Source: Mastigias papua (Eukaryota > Cnidaria > Scyphozoa > Rhizostomeae > Mastigiidae). From it: 64,000 nucleotides of DNA. Positions 13,345-25,954 of the stretch are shown piece after piece; position 1 is the first letter of the stretch, and the number at the start of each line of letters is the position of its first letter. A program made the position numbers and the translations under genes. The notes below the pieces were generated by a model. That model searched no databases. It saw nothing but the letters and a program-made list of their open reading frames with translations, and was not told where the DNA came from. The stretch spans positions 15,324,687 to 15,388,686 of the forward strand of contig OZ025269.1 in the NCBI GenBank assembly GCA_964019165.1. The letters are read 5' to 3'.

Positions 13345-16300
13345 TAGCCTTGGTATGTTGCCTAAAAATGACTAAAATTGAAATTGGTTGAGTTTGACTG
13401 CAGACTTAAATGTGCTGAAAATGAGGCAATGTTGGCCAAAAGGTAAGGCTATAGCCTTGGTGTTTTGCCTAAAATGACTAACATTGAAATTGGTTGAGGT
13501 TGACTGCAGAACGAAAAGTGACGGAACTGAGGCAATTTTGGCCAAAAAGTAAGGCTATAGCCTTGGTATTTTGCCTAAAAATGACTAAAATTGAATTTGG
13601 TTGAGTTTGACTGCAGATTGAAAAGTGATGAAAATGAAGCAATTTTGGCCAAAAAGTAAGGCTATAGCCTTGGTTTTTTGCCTAACCATGACTAAAATTG
13701 AAATTATTTGAGGTTGAGTGCAGATTGAAAAGTGATGAAAATGAGGCAATTTTGGCCAAAAAGTAAGGCTATAGCCTTGGTATATTGCCTGAAAATGACT
13801 AAAGTGTAATTGGTTGAGTTTGACTGCAGATTGAGAAGTGATGAAAATGAGGCAATTTTGGCCAAAAAGTAAGGCTATAGCCTTTGTATTTTGCCTAAAC
13901 ATGACTAAAATTGAAATTGGTTGAGTTTGACTGCAGATTGAAAAGTGATGAAAATGAGGCAATTTTGGCCAAAAAGTAAGGCTATAGCCTTGGTATTGTG
14001 TCTAAAAATGACTAAAATTGCAATTGGTTGAGTTTGACTGCAGATTGAAAAGTGATGAAAATGAGGCAATGTTGGCCAAAAGGTAAGGCTATAGCCTTGG
14101 TATTTTGCCTAAACATGACTAAAATTGAAATTGGTTGAGTTTGACTGCAGATTGAAAAGTGATGAAAATGAGGCAATTTTGGCCAAAAAGTAAGGCTATC
14201 GCCTTGGTGTTTTGCCTAAAATGACTAAAATTGACAGTGGTTGAGGTTGACTGCAGAATGAAAAGTGACGGAACTGAGGCAATTTTGGCCAAAAAGTAAG
14301 GCTATAGCCTTGGTATTTTGCATAAAAATGACTAAAATTGAAATTGGTTGAGTTTGACTGCAGATTGAAAAGTGATGAAAATGAGGCAATTTTGGCCAAA
14401 AAGTAAGGCTATAGCCTTGATAGTTTGCCTAAGCATGACTACAATTGAAAGTGGTTGAGTTTGACTGCAGATTGAAAAGTGATGACAATGAGGCAATTTT
14501 GGCCAAAAAGTAAGGCTATAGCCTTGGTATTTTGCCTAACAATGACTAAAAGTGTAATTGGTTGAGTTTGACTGCAGATTGAAAAGTGATGAAAATGAGG
14601 CAATTGTGGCCAAAACGTAAGGCTATATTCTTGGCATTGTGCCTAAACATGACTAAGGTTGATATTGGTTGAGTTTGACAACCGATTGAAAAGTGATGAA
14701 AATGAGGCAATTTTGGCCAAAAAGTAAGGCTATAGCCTTGGTATTTTGCATAACAATGACTAAAATTGACAGTGGTTGAGTGTGACTGCAGATTTACAAG
14801 TGATGAAAATGAGGCAATTTTGGCCAAAACGTAAGGCTATAGTCGTGGCATTTTGCCTAAACATGACTAAAGTTGACATTGGTTGAGTTTGAGAACCGAT
14901 TGAGTAGTGATGAAAATGAGGCAATTTTGGCCAAAAAGTAAGGCTATAGCGTTGGTATTTTGCATACCAATGACTAAAATTGAAAGTGGTTGAGTGTGAC
15001 TGCAGATTGAAAAGTGATGAAAATGAAGCAATTTTGGCCAAAAAGTAAGGCTATAGCCTTGGCATTTTGCCTAAAAATGACTAAAATTGAAATTGGTTGA
15101 GTTTGACTGCAGATTGAAAACTGATGACAATGAGGCAATTTTGGCCAAAAAGTAAGGCTATAGCCTTGGTATTTTGCCTAAAAATGACTAAAAGTGTAAT
15201 TGGTTGAGTTTGACTGCAGATTGAAAAGTGATGAAAATGAGGCAATTTTGGCCAAAACGTATGGCTATATTCTTGGCATTTTGCCTAAACATGACTAAAG
15301 TTGATATTGGTTGAGTTTGACAACCGATTAAAAAGTGATGAAAACGAGGCAATTTTGGCCAAAAAGTAAGGCTATAGCCTTGGCATTTTGCCTAAAAATG
15401 ACTAAAATTGACATTGGTTGAGTTTGACTGCAGATTGAAAAGTGATGAAAATGAGGCAATTTTGGCCAAAAAGTAAGGCTATAGCCTTGGTATTTTGCCT
15501 AAAAATGACTAAAAGTGTAATTGGTTGAGTTTGACTGCAGATTGAAAACTGATGACAATGAGGCAATTTTGGCCAAAAAGTAAGGCTATAGCCTTGGTAT
15601 TTTGCCTAAAAATGACTAAAAGTGTAATTGGTTGAGTTTGACTGCAGATTGAAAAGTGATGAAAATGAGGCAATTTTGGCCAAACCGTATGGCTATAGTC
15701 TTGGCATTTTGCCTAAACATGACTAAAGTTGATATTGGTTGAGTTTGACAACCGATTAAAAAGTGATGAAAACGAGGCAATTTTGGCCAAAAAGTAAGGC
15801 TATAGCCTTGGCATTTTGCCTAAAAATGACTAAAATTGACATTGGTTGAGTTTGACTGCAGATTGAAAAGTGATGACAATGAGGCAATTTTGGCCAAAAA
15901 GTAAGGCTATAGCCTTGGTATTTTGCCTAAAAATGACTAAAAGTGTAATTGGTTGAGTTTGACTGCAGATTGAAAACTGATGACAATGAGGCAATTTTGG
16001 CCAAAAAGTAAGGCTATAGCCTTGGTATTTTGCCTAAAAATGACTAAAAGTGTAATTGGTTGAGTTTGACTGCAGATTGAAAAGTGATGAAAATGAGGCA
16101 ATTTTGGCCAAAACGTAAGGCTATAGCGTTGGCATTTTGCCTAAAAATGACTTAAATTGAAATTGGTTGAGTTTGACTGCAGATTGAAAAGTGATGACAA
16201 TGAGGCAATTTTGGCCAAAAAGTAAGGCTATAGCCTTGGTATTTTGCCTAAAAATGACTAAAAGTGTAATTGGTTGAGTTTGACTGCAGATTGAAAAGTG

Positions 16301-19300
16301 ATGAAAATGAGGCAATTGTGGCCAAAACGTAAGGCTATAGTCTTTGCATTTTGCCTAAACATGACTAAGGTTGATATTGGTTGAGTTTGACAACCGATTG
16401 AACAGTGATGAAAATGAGGCAATTTTGGCCAAAAAGTAAGGCTATAGCCTTGGTATTTTGCATAACAATGACTAAAATTGACAGTGGTTGAGTGTGACTG
16501 CAGATTGACAAGTGATGAAAATGAGGCAATTTTGGCCAAAACGTAAGGCTATAGCCTTGGTATGTTGCCTAAAAATGACTAAAATTGAAATTGGTTGAGT
16601 TTGACTGCAGACTTAAATGTGCTGAAAATGAGGCAATGTTGGCCAAAAGGTAAGGCTATAGCCTTGGTGTTTTGCCTAAAATGACTAACATTGAAATTGG
16701 TTGAGGTTGACTGCAGAACGAAAAGTGACGGAACTGAGGCAATTTTGGCCAAAAAGTAAGGCTATAGCCTTGGTATTTTGCCTAAAAATGACTAAAATTG
16801 AAATTGGTTGAGTTTGACTGCAGATTGAAAAGTGATGAAAATGAAGCAATTTTGGCCAAAAAGTAAGGCTATAGCCTTGGTTTTTTGCCTAACCATGACT
16901 AAAATTGAAATTATTTGAGGTTGAGTGCAGATTGAAAAGTGATGAAAATGAGGCAATTTTGGCCAAAAAGTAAGGCTATAGCCTTGGTATATTGCCTGAA
17001 AATGACTAAAGTGTAATTGGTTGAGTTTGACTGCAGATTGAAAAGTGATGAAAATGAGGCAATTTTGGCCAAAAAGTAAGGCTATAGCCTTTGTATTTTG
17101 CCTAAACATGACTAAAATTGAAATTGGTTGAGTTTGATTGCAGATTGAAAAGTGATGAAAATGAGGCAATTTTGGCCAAAAAGTAAGGCTATAGCCTTGG
17201 TATTGTGTCTAAAAATGACTAAAATTGCAATTGGTTGAGTTTGACTGCAGATTGAAAAGTGATGAAAATGAGGCAATGTTGGCCAAAAGGTAAGGCTATA
17301 GCCTTGGTATTTTGCCTAAACATGACTAAAATTGAAATTGGTTGAGTTTGACTGCAGATTGAAAAGTGATGAAAATGAGGCAATTTTGGCCAAAAAGTAA
17401 GGCTATCGCCTTGGTGTTTTGCCTAAAATGACTAAAATTGACAGTGGTTGAGGTTGACTGCAGAATGAAAAGTGACGGAACTGAGGCAATTTTGGCCAAA
17501 AAGTAAGGCTATAGCCTTGGTATTTTGCATAAAAGTGACTAAAATTGAAATTGGTTGAGTTTGACTGCAGATTGAAAAGTGATGAAAATGAGGCAATTTT
17601 GGCCAAAAAGTAAGGCTATAGCCTTGATAGTTTGCCTAAGCATGACTACAATTGAAAGTGGTTGAGTTTGACTGCAGATTGAAAAGTGATGACAATGAGG
17701 CAATTTTGGCCAAAAAGTAAGGCTATAGCCTTGGTATTTTGCCTAACAATGACTAAAAGTGTAATTGGTTGAGTTTGACTGCAGATTGAAAAGTGATGAA
17801 AATGAGGCAATTGTGGCCAAAACGTAAGGCTATAGTCTTTGCATTGTGCCTAAACATGACTAAGGTTGATATTGGTTGAGTTTGACAACCGATTGAAAAG
17901 TGATGAAAATGAGGCAATTTTGGCCAAAAAGTAAGGCTATAGCCTTGGTATTTTGCATAACAATGACTAAAATTGACAGTGGTTGAGTGTGACTGCAGAT
18001 TTACAAGTGATGAAAATGAGGCAATTTTGGCCAAAACGTAAGGCTATAGTCGTGGCATTTTGCCTAAACATGACTAAAGTTGACATTGGTTGAGTTTGAG
18101 AACCGATTGAATAGTGATGAAAATGAGGCAATTTTGGCCAAAAAGTAAGGCTATAGCGTTGGTATTTTGCATACCAATGACTAAAATTGAAAGTGGTTGA
18201 GTGTGACTGCAGATTGAAAAGTGATGAAAATGAAGCAATTTTGGCCAAAAAGTAAGGCTATAGCCTTGGCATTTTGCCTAAAAATGACTAAAATTGAAAT
18301 TGGTTGAGTTTGACTGCAGATTGAAAACTGATGACAATGAGGCAATTTTGGCCAAAAAGTAAGGCTATAGCCTTGGTATTTTGCCTATAAATGACTAAAA
18401 GTGTAATTGGTTGAGTTTGACTGCAGATTGAAAAGTGATGAAAATGAGGCAATTTTGGCCAAAACGTATGGCTATAGTCTTGGCATTTTGCCTAAACATG
18501 ACTAAAGTTGATATTGGTTGAGTTTGACAACCGATTAAAAAGTGATGAAAACGAGGCAATTTTGGCCAAAAAGTAAGGCTATAGCCTTGGCATTTTGCCT
18601 AAAAATGACTAAAATTGACATTGGTTGAGTTTGACTGCAGATTGAAAAGTGATGACAATGAGGCAATTTTGGCCGAAAAGTAAGGCTATAGCCTTGGTAT
18701 TTTGCCTAAAAATGACTAAAAGTGTAATTGGTTGAGTTTGACTGCAGATTGAAAACTGATGACAATGAGGCAATTTTGGCCAAAAAGTAAGGCTATAGCC
18801 TTGGTATTTTGCCTAAAAATGACTAAAAGTGTAATTGGTTGAGTTTGACTGCAGATTGAAAAGTGATGAAAATGAGGCAATTTTGGCCAAAACGTATGGC
18901 TATAGTCTTGGCATTTTGCCTAAACATGACTAAAGTTGATATTGGTTGAGTTTGACAACCGATTAAAAAGTGATGAAAACGAGGCAATTTTGGCCAAAAA
19001 GTAAGGCTATAGCCTTGGCATTTTGCCTAAAAATGACTAAAATTGACATTGGTTGAGTTTGACTGCAGATTGAAAAGTGATGACAATGAGGCAATTTTGG
19101 CCAAAAAGTAAGGCTATAGCCTTGGTATTTTGCCTAAAAATGACTAAAAGTGTAATTGGTTGAGTTTGACTGCAGATTGAAAAGTGATGAAAATGAGGCA
19201 ATTTTGGCCAAAACGTAAGGCTATAGCGTTGGCATTTTGCCTAAAAATGACTAAAATTGAAATTGGTTGAGTTTGACTGCAGATTGAAAAGTGATGACAA

Positions 19301-19640
19301 TGAGGCAATTTTGGCCAAAAAGTAAGGCTATAGCCTTGGTATTTTGCCTAAAAATGACTAAAAGTGTAATTGGTTGAGTTTGACTGCAGATTGAAAAGTG
19401 ATGAAAATGAGGCAATTGTGGCCAAAACGTAAGGCTATAGTCTTTGCATTTTGCCTAAACATGACTAAGGTTGATATTGGTTGAGTTTGACAACCGATTG
19501 AACAGTGATGAAAATGAGGCAATATTGGCCAAAAAGTAAGGCTATAGCCTTGGTATTTTGCATAACAATGACTAAAATTGACAGTGGTTGAGTGTGACTG
19601 CAGATTGACAAGTGATGAAAATGAGGCAATTTTGGCCAAA
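13345..19640 (+). repeat. 30-monomer (3,207-bp) higher-order repeat, 2 copies
   Basis: Copy one runs from about 13,345 to 16,540 and copy two from about 16,552 to 19,640. Private markers recur at 3,207 bp, including GGCTATCGCCTTGG (14,192 and 17,399), GGTTTTTTGCC and TATTGTGTCTAAAAATG. Around 15,960 and 19,170 the offset falls to 3,100 bp, so copy two lacks one monomer. A partial third copy of the first monomers is at about 11,850-12,300. This is the largest HOR period in the window. Confidence 0.85.
15060..16100 (+). repeat. 4-monomer (428-bp) sub-repeat inside the 3.2-kb HOR
   Basis: The private variant GAAAACTGATGAC has its CTGATGAC at 15,121, 15,549 and 15,977, each 428 bp apart. Between them lie a GTATGGCTAT monomer and a GATTAAAAAGTGATGAAAACG monomer. 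The second HOR copy has only two of these (18,328 and 18,756), and the next monomer of that place follows at 321 bp. This is where the 107-bp difference between the two HOR copies arises. Confidence 0.8.
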
Positions 19641-20289
19641 ACGTAAGGCTATAGTCGTGGCATTTTGCCTAAACATGACTAAAGTTGACATTGGTTGAGT
19701 TTGACAACCGATTGAATAGTGATGAAAATGAGGCAATTTTGGCCAAAAAGTAAGGCTATAGCGTTGGTATTTTGCATAACAATGACTAAAATTGAAATTG
19801 GTTGAGTTTGACTGCAGATTGAAAAGTGATGACAATGAGGCAATTCTGGCCAAAAAGTAAGGCTATAGCCTTGGTATTTTGCCTAAAAATGACTAAAAGT
19901 GTAATTGGTTGAGTTTGACTGCAGATTGAAAAGTGATGAAAATGAGGCAATTTTGGCCAAAACGTAAGGCTATAGCCTTGGCATTTTGCGTAAAAGTGAC
20001 TAAAATTGAAATTGGTTGAGTTTGACTGCAGATTGAAAAGTGATGAAAATGAGGCAATTTTGGCCAAAAAGTAAGGCTATAGCCTTGGTATTTTGCATAA
20101 CAATGACTAAAATTGACAGTGGTTGAGTGTGACTGCAGATTGAAAAGTGATGAAAATGAGGCAATTTTGGCCAAACAGTAAGGCTATAGCCTTGGTATTT
20201 TGCCTAAACATCACTAAAATTGAAATTGGTTGAGTTTGACTGCAGATTGAAAAGTGATGAAAATGAAGCAATTTTGGCCAAAAAGTAAG

Positions 20290-21920
20290 GCTATAGCCTT
20301 GGCATTTTGCCTAAAAATGACTAAAATTGAAATTGGTTGAGTTTGACTGCAGATTGAAAAGTGATGACAATGAGGCAATTTTGGCCAAAAAGTAAGGCTA
20401 TAGCCTTGGTATTTTGCCTAAAAATGACTAAAATTGAAATTGGTTGAGTTTGACTGCAGATTGAAAAGTGATGAAAATGAGGCAATTTTGGCAAAACGTA
20501 AGGCTATAGCCTTGGCATTTTGCCTAAAAATGACTAAAATTGAAATTGGTTGAGTTTGACTGCAGATTGAAAAGTGATGACAATGAGGCAATTTTGGCCA
20601 CAAAGTAAGGCTATAGCCTTGGTATTTTGCCTAAAAATGACTAAAAGTGTAATTGGTTGAGTTTGACTGCAGATTGAAAAGTGATGAAAATGAGGCAATT
20701 TTGGCCAAAACGTAAGGCTATAGTCTTGGCATTTTGCCTAAACATGACTAAAGTTGATATTGGTAGAGTTTGACAACCGATTGAAAAGTGATGAAAATGA
20801 GGCAATTTTGGCCAAAAAGTAAGGCTATAGCCTAGGCATTTTGCCTAAAAATGACTAAAATTGAAATTGGTTGAGTGTGACTGCAGATTGAAAAGTGATG
20901 ACAATGAGGCAATTTTGGCCAAAAAGTAAGGCTATAGCCTTGGTATTTTGCCTAAAAATGACTAAAAGTGTAATTGGTTGAGTTTGACTGCAGATTGAAA
21001 AGTGATGAAAATGAGGCAATTTTGGCCAATACGTAAGGCTATAGCCTTGGCATTTTGCCTAAAAATGACTAAAATTGAAATTGGTTGAGTTTGACTGCAG
21101 ATTGAAAAGTGATGACAATGAGGCAATTTTGGCCAAAAAGTAAGGCTATAGCCTTGGTATTTTGCCTAAAAATGACTAAAATTGAAATTGGTTGAGTTTG
21201 ACTGCAGATTGAAAAGTGATGAAAATGAGGCAATTTTGGCAAAACGTAAGGCTATAGCCTTGGCATTTTGCCTAAAAATGACTAAAATTGAAATTGGTTG
21301 AGTTTGACTGCAGATTGAAAAGTGATGACAATGAGGCAATTTTGGCCACAAAGTAAGGCTATAGCCTTGGTATTTTGCCTAAAAATGACTAAAAGTGTAA
21401 TTGGTTGAGTTTGACTGCAGATTGAAAAGTGATGAAAATGAGGCAATTTTGGCCAAAACGTAAGGCTATAGTCTTGGCATTTTGCCTAAACATGACTAAA
21501 GTTGATATTGGTTGAGTTTGACAACCGATTGAAAAGTGATGAAAATGAGGCAATTTTGGCCAAAAAGTAAGGCTATAGCCTTGGCATTTTGCCTAAAAAT
21601 GACTAAAATTGAAATTGGTTGAGTTTGACTGCAGATTGAAAAGTGATGACAATGAGGCAATTTTGGCCAAAAAGTAAGGCTATAGCCTTGGTATTTTGCC
21701 TAAAAATGACTAAAAGTGTAATTGGTTGAGCTTGACTGCAGAGTGAAAAGTGATGAAAATGAGGCAATTTTGGCCAATACGTAAGGCTATAGCCTTGGCA
21801 TTTTGCCTAAAAATGACTAAAATTGCAATTGGTTGAGTTTGACTGCAGATTGAAAAGTGATGACAATGAGGCAATTTTGGCCAAAAAGTAAGGCTATAGC
21901 CTTGGTATTTTGCCTAAAAA
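20290..21920 (+). repeat. 7-monomer (748-bp) higher-order repeat, about 2.2 copies
   Basis: Bases from about 20,290 recur 748 bp later. The private one-base deletion giving TTTTGGCAAAACGTAAGG occurs near 20,488 and 21,236, and GGCCACAAAGTAAGG follows in both. The second copy continues into a third partial one with GGCCAATACGTAAGG. Because the one-base deletion is shared between copies, it is a real variant and not a local read error. Confidence 0.8.
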
Positions 21921-22845
21921 TGACTAAAAGTGTAATTTGTTGAGTTTGACTGCAGATTGAAAAGTGATGAAAATGAGGCAATTTTGGCCAAAACGTAAGG
22001 CTATAGTCGTGGTGTTTTGCCTAAAATGACTAAAATTGAAATTGGTTGAGGTTGACTGCAGAATGACAAGTGACGGAACTGAGGCAATTTTGGCCACAAA
22101 GTACGGCTATAGCCTTGATAGTTTGCCTAAACATGACTAAAATTGTATATGGTTGAGTTTGCTGCAGATTGAAAAGTGATGAAAATGAGGCAATTTTGGC
22201 CAAAAAGTAAGGCTATAGCCTTGGCATTTTGCCTAAAAATGACTAAAATTGAAATTGGTTGAGTTTGACTGCAGATTGAAAAGTGATGACAATGAGGCAA
22301 TTTTGGCCAAAAAGTAAGGCTATAGCCTTGGTATTTTGCCTAAAAATGACTAAAAGTGTAATTGGTTGAGCTTGACTGCAGAGTGAAAAGTGATGAAAAT
22401 GAGGCAATTTTGGCCAATACGTAAGGCTATAGCCTTGGCATTTTGCCTAAAAATGACTAAAATTGCAATTGGTTGAGTTTGACTGCAGATTGAAAAGTGA
22501 TGACAATGAGGCAATTTTGGCCAAAAAGTAAGGCTATAGCCTTGGTATTTTGCCTAAAAATGACTAAAAGTGTAATTTGTTGAGTTTGACTGCAGATTGA
22601 AAAGTGATGAAAATGAGGCAATTTTGGCCAAAACGTAAGGCTATAGTCGTGGTGTTTTGCCTAAAATGACTAAAATTGAAATTGGTTGAGGTTGACTGCA
22701 GAATGACAAGTGACGGAACTGAGGCAATTTTGGCCACAAAGTACGGCTATAGCCTTGATAGTTTGCCTAAACATGACTAAAATTGTATATGGTTGAGTTT
22801 GCTGCAGATTGAAAAGTGATGAAAATGAGGCAATTTTGGCCAAAA
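21530..22845 (+). repeat. 6-monomer (640-bp) higher-order repeat, 2 copies
   Basis: GAGCTTGACTGCAGAGTG is at 21,729 and 22,369, TATAGTCGTGGTGTTTTGCC near 22,012 and 22,652, and AATTGTATATGG at 22,141 and 22,781, all 640 bp apart. The unit includes a two-monomer block with GAATGACAAGTGACGG, GGCCACAAAGTACGG and GTTTGCTGCAG. That block also occurs near 633-800 at the left of the window. Confidence 0.82.
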
Positions 22846-22949
22846 AGTAAGGCTATAGCCTTGGTATTTTGCCTAAAAATGACTAAAAGTGTAATTGGTT
22901 GAGTTTGACTGCAGATTGAAAAGTGATGACAATGAGGCAATTTTGGCCA

Positions 22950-25900
22950 AAACGTAAGGCTATAGCCTTGGTATTTTGCCTAAAAATGACTAAAATTGAA
23001 ATTGGTTGAGTTTGACTGCAGATTGAAAAGTGATGACAATGAGGCAATTTTGGCCAAAAAGTAAGGCTATAGCCTTGGTATTTTGCCTAAAAATGACTAA
23101 AAGTGTAATTGGTTGAGTTTGACTGCAGATTGAAAAGTGATGACACTGAGGCAATTTTGGCCAAAACGTAAGGCTATAGTCTTGGCATTTTGCCTAAACA
23201 TGACTAAAGTTGATATTGGTTGAGTTTGACAACCGATTGAAGAGTGATGAAAATGAGGCAATTTTGGCCAAAAAGTAAGGCTATAGCCTTGGTATTTTGC
23301 ATAACAATGACTAAAATTGACAGTGGTTGAGTGTGACTGCAGATTGAAAAGTGATGAAAATGAAGCAATTTTGGCCAAAAAGTAAGGCTATAGCCTTGGC
23401 ATTTTGCCTAAAAATGACTAAAATTGAAATTGGTTGAGTTTGACTACAGATTGACAAGTGATGACAATGAGGCAATTTTGGCCAAAAAGTAAGGCTATAG
23501 CCTTGGTATTTTGCCTGAACATGACTACAATTGAAATTGGTTGAGTTTGACTGCAGATTGAAACGTGATGAAAATGAGGCAATTTTGGCCAAAACGTAAG
23601 GCTATAGCCCTGGTATTTTGCATAAAAATGACTAAAATTGAAAGTGGTTGAGTGTGACTGCAGATTGAAAAGTGATGAAAATGAAGCAATTTTGGCCAAA
23701 AAGTAAGGCTATAGCCTTGGTATTGTGTCTAAAAATGACTAAACGTGAAGTTGGTTGAGTTTGACTAAAGATTGAAAAGTGATGACAATGAGGCAATTTT
23801 GGCCAAAAAGTAAGGCTATAGCCTTGGTATGTTGCCTAAAAATGACTAAAATTGAAATTGGTTGAGTTTGACTCCAGATTGAAAAGTGATGAAAATGAGG
23901 CAATTTTGGCCAAAAAGTAAGGCTATAGCCTTGGCATTTTGCCTAAATATGACTAACCTTTAATTGGTTGAGTTTGACTGCAGAGTGAAAAGTGATGAAA
24001 ATGAGGCAATTTTGGCCAAAAAGTAAGGCTATAGCCTTGGTATTGTGTCTAAAAATGACTAAAAGTGAAATTGGTTGAGTTTGACTGAAGATTGAAAAGT
24101 GATGACAATGAGGCAATTTTGGCCAAAAAGTAAGGCTATAGCCTTGTTATTTTGCCTAAACATGACTAAAATTGAAATTGGTTGAGTTTGACTGCAGATT
24201 GAAAAGTGATGAAAATGAGGCAATTTTGGCCAAAAAGTAAGGCTATAGCCTTGGTATTTTGCCTAAACATGACTAAAATTGAAAGTGGTTGAGTTTGACT
24301 GCAGATTGAAAAGTGATGAAAATGAGGCAATTTTGGCCAAAACGTAAGGCTATAGTCTTGGCATTTTGCATAACAATGACTAAAGTTGATATTGGTTGAG
24401 TTTGACAACCGATTGAAAAGTGATGAAAATGAGGCAATTTTGGCCAAAAAGTACGGCTATAGCCTTGGTATTTTGCATAACAATGACTAAAATTGACAGT
24501 GGTTGAGTGTTACTGCAGATTGAAAAGTGATGAAAATGAGGCAATTTTGGCCAAGACGTAAGGCTATAGCCTTGGTATGTTGCCTAAAAATGACTAAAAT
24601 TGAAATTGGTTGAGTTTGACTGCAGATTGAAAAGTGATGACAATGAGGCAATTTTGGCCAAAAAGTAAGGCTATAGCCTTGGTATTTTGCCTAAAAATGA
24701 CTAAAAGTGTAATTGGTTGAGTTTGACTGCAGATTGAAAAGTGATGACACTGAGGCAATTTTGGCCAAAACGTAAGGCTATAGTCTTGGCATTTTGCCTA
24801 AACATGACTAAAGTTGATATTGGTTGAGTTTGACAACCGATTGAAGAGTGATGACAATGAGGCAATTTTGGCCAAAAAGTAAGGCTATAGCCTTGGTATT
24901 TTGCATAACAATGACTAAAATTGACAGTGGTTGAGTGTGACTGCAGATTGAAAAGTGATGAAAATGAAGCAATTTTGGCCAAAAAGTAAGGCTATAGCCT
25001 TGGCATTTTGCCTAAAAATGACTAAAATTGAAATTGGTTGAGTTTGACTACAGATTGACAAGTGATGACAATGAGGCAATTTTGGCCAAAAAGTAAGGCT
25101 ATAGCCTTGGTATTTTGCCTGAACATGACTACAATTGAAATTGGTTGAGTTTGACTGCAGATTGAAACGTGATGACAATGAGGCAATTTTGGCCAAAACG
25201 TAAGGCTATAGCCCTGGTATTTTGCATAAAAATGACTAAAATTGAAAGTGGTTGAGTGTGACTGCAGATTGAAAAGTGATGAAAATGAAGCAATTTTGGC
25301 CAAAAAGTAAGGCTATAGCCTTGGTATTGTGTCTAAAAATGACTAAACGTGAAATTGGTTGAGTTTGACTGAAGATTGAAAAGTGATGACAATGAGGCAA
25401 TTTTGGCCAAAAAGTAAGGCTATAGCCTTGGTATGTTGCCTAAAAATGACTAAAATTGAAATTGGTTGAGTTTGACTCCAGATTGAAAAGTGATGAAAAT
25501 GAGGCAATTTTGGCCAAAAAGTAAGGCTATAGCCTTGGCATTTTGCCTAAATATGACTAACCTTTAATTGGTTGAGTTTGACTGCAGAGTGAAAAGTGAT
25601 GAAAATGAGGCAATTTTGGCCAAAAAGTAAGGCTATAGCCTTGGTATTGTGTCTAAAAATGACTAAAAGTGAAATTGGTTGAGTTTGACTGAAGATTGAA
25701 AAGTGATGACAATGAGGCAATTTTGGCCAAAAAGTAAGGCTATAGCCTTGTTATTTTGCCTAAACATGACTAAAATTGAAATTGGTTGAGTTTGACTGCA
25801 GATTGAAAAGTGATGAAAATGAGGCAATTTTGGCCAAAAAGTAAGGCTATAGCCTTGGTATTTTGCCTAAACATGACTAAAATTGAAAGTGGTTGAGTTT

Positions 25901-25954
25901 GACTGCAGATTGAAAAGTGATGAAAATGAGGCAATTTTGGCCAAAACGTAAGGC
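22950..25954 (+). repeat. 15-monomer (1,604-bp) higher-order repeat, about 1.9 copies
   Basis: Private segments recur at 1,604 bp. TATGACTAACCTTTAATTGG is near 23,947 and 25,551, CTAAACGTGAA near 23,740 and 25,344, GATTGAAGAGTGATG near 23,235 and 24,839, and GCCTTGTTATTTTGCC near 24,141 and 25,745. Similarity ends near 24,350 and 25,954, where one copy goes on with TATAGTCTTGGCATTTTGC and the other with TATAGCCTTGGTATTTTGC. Confidence 0.85.
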
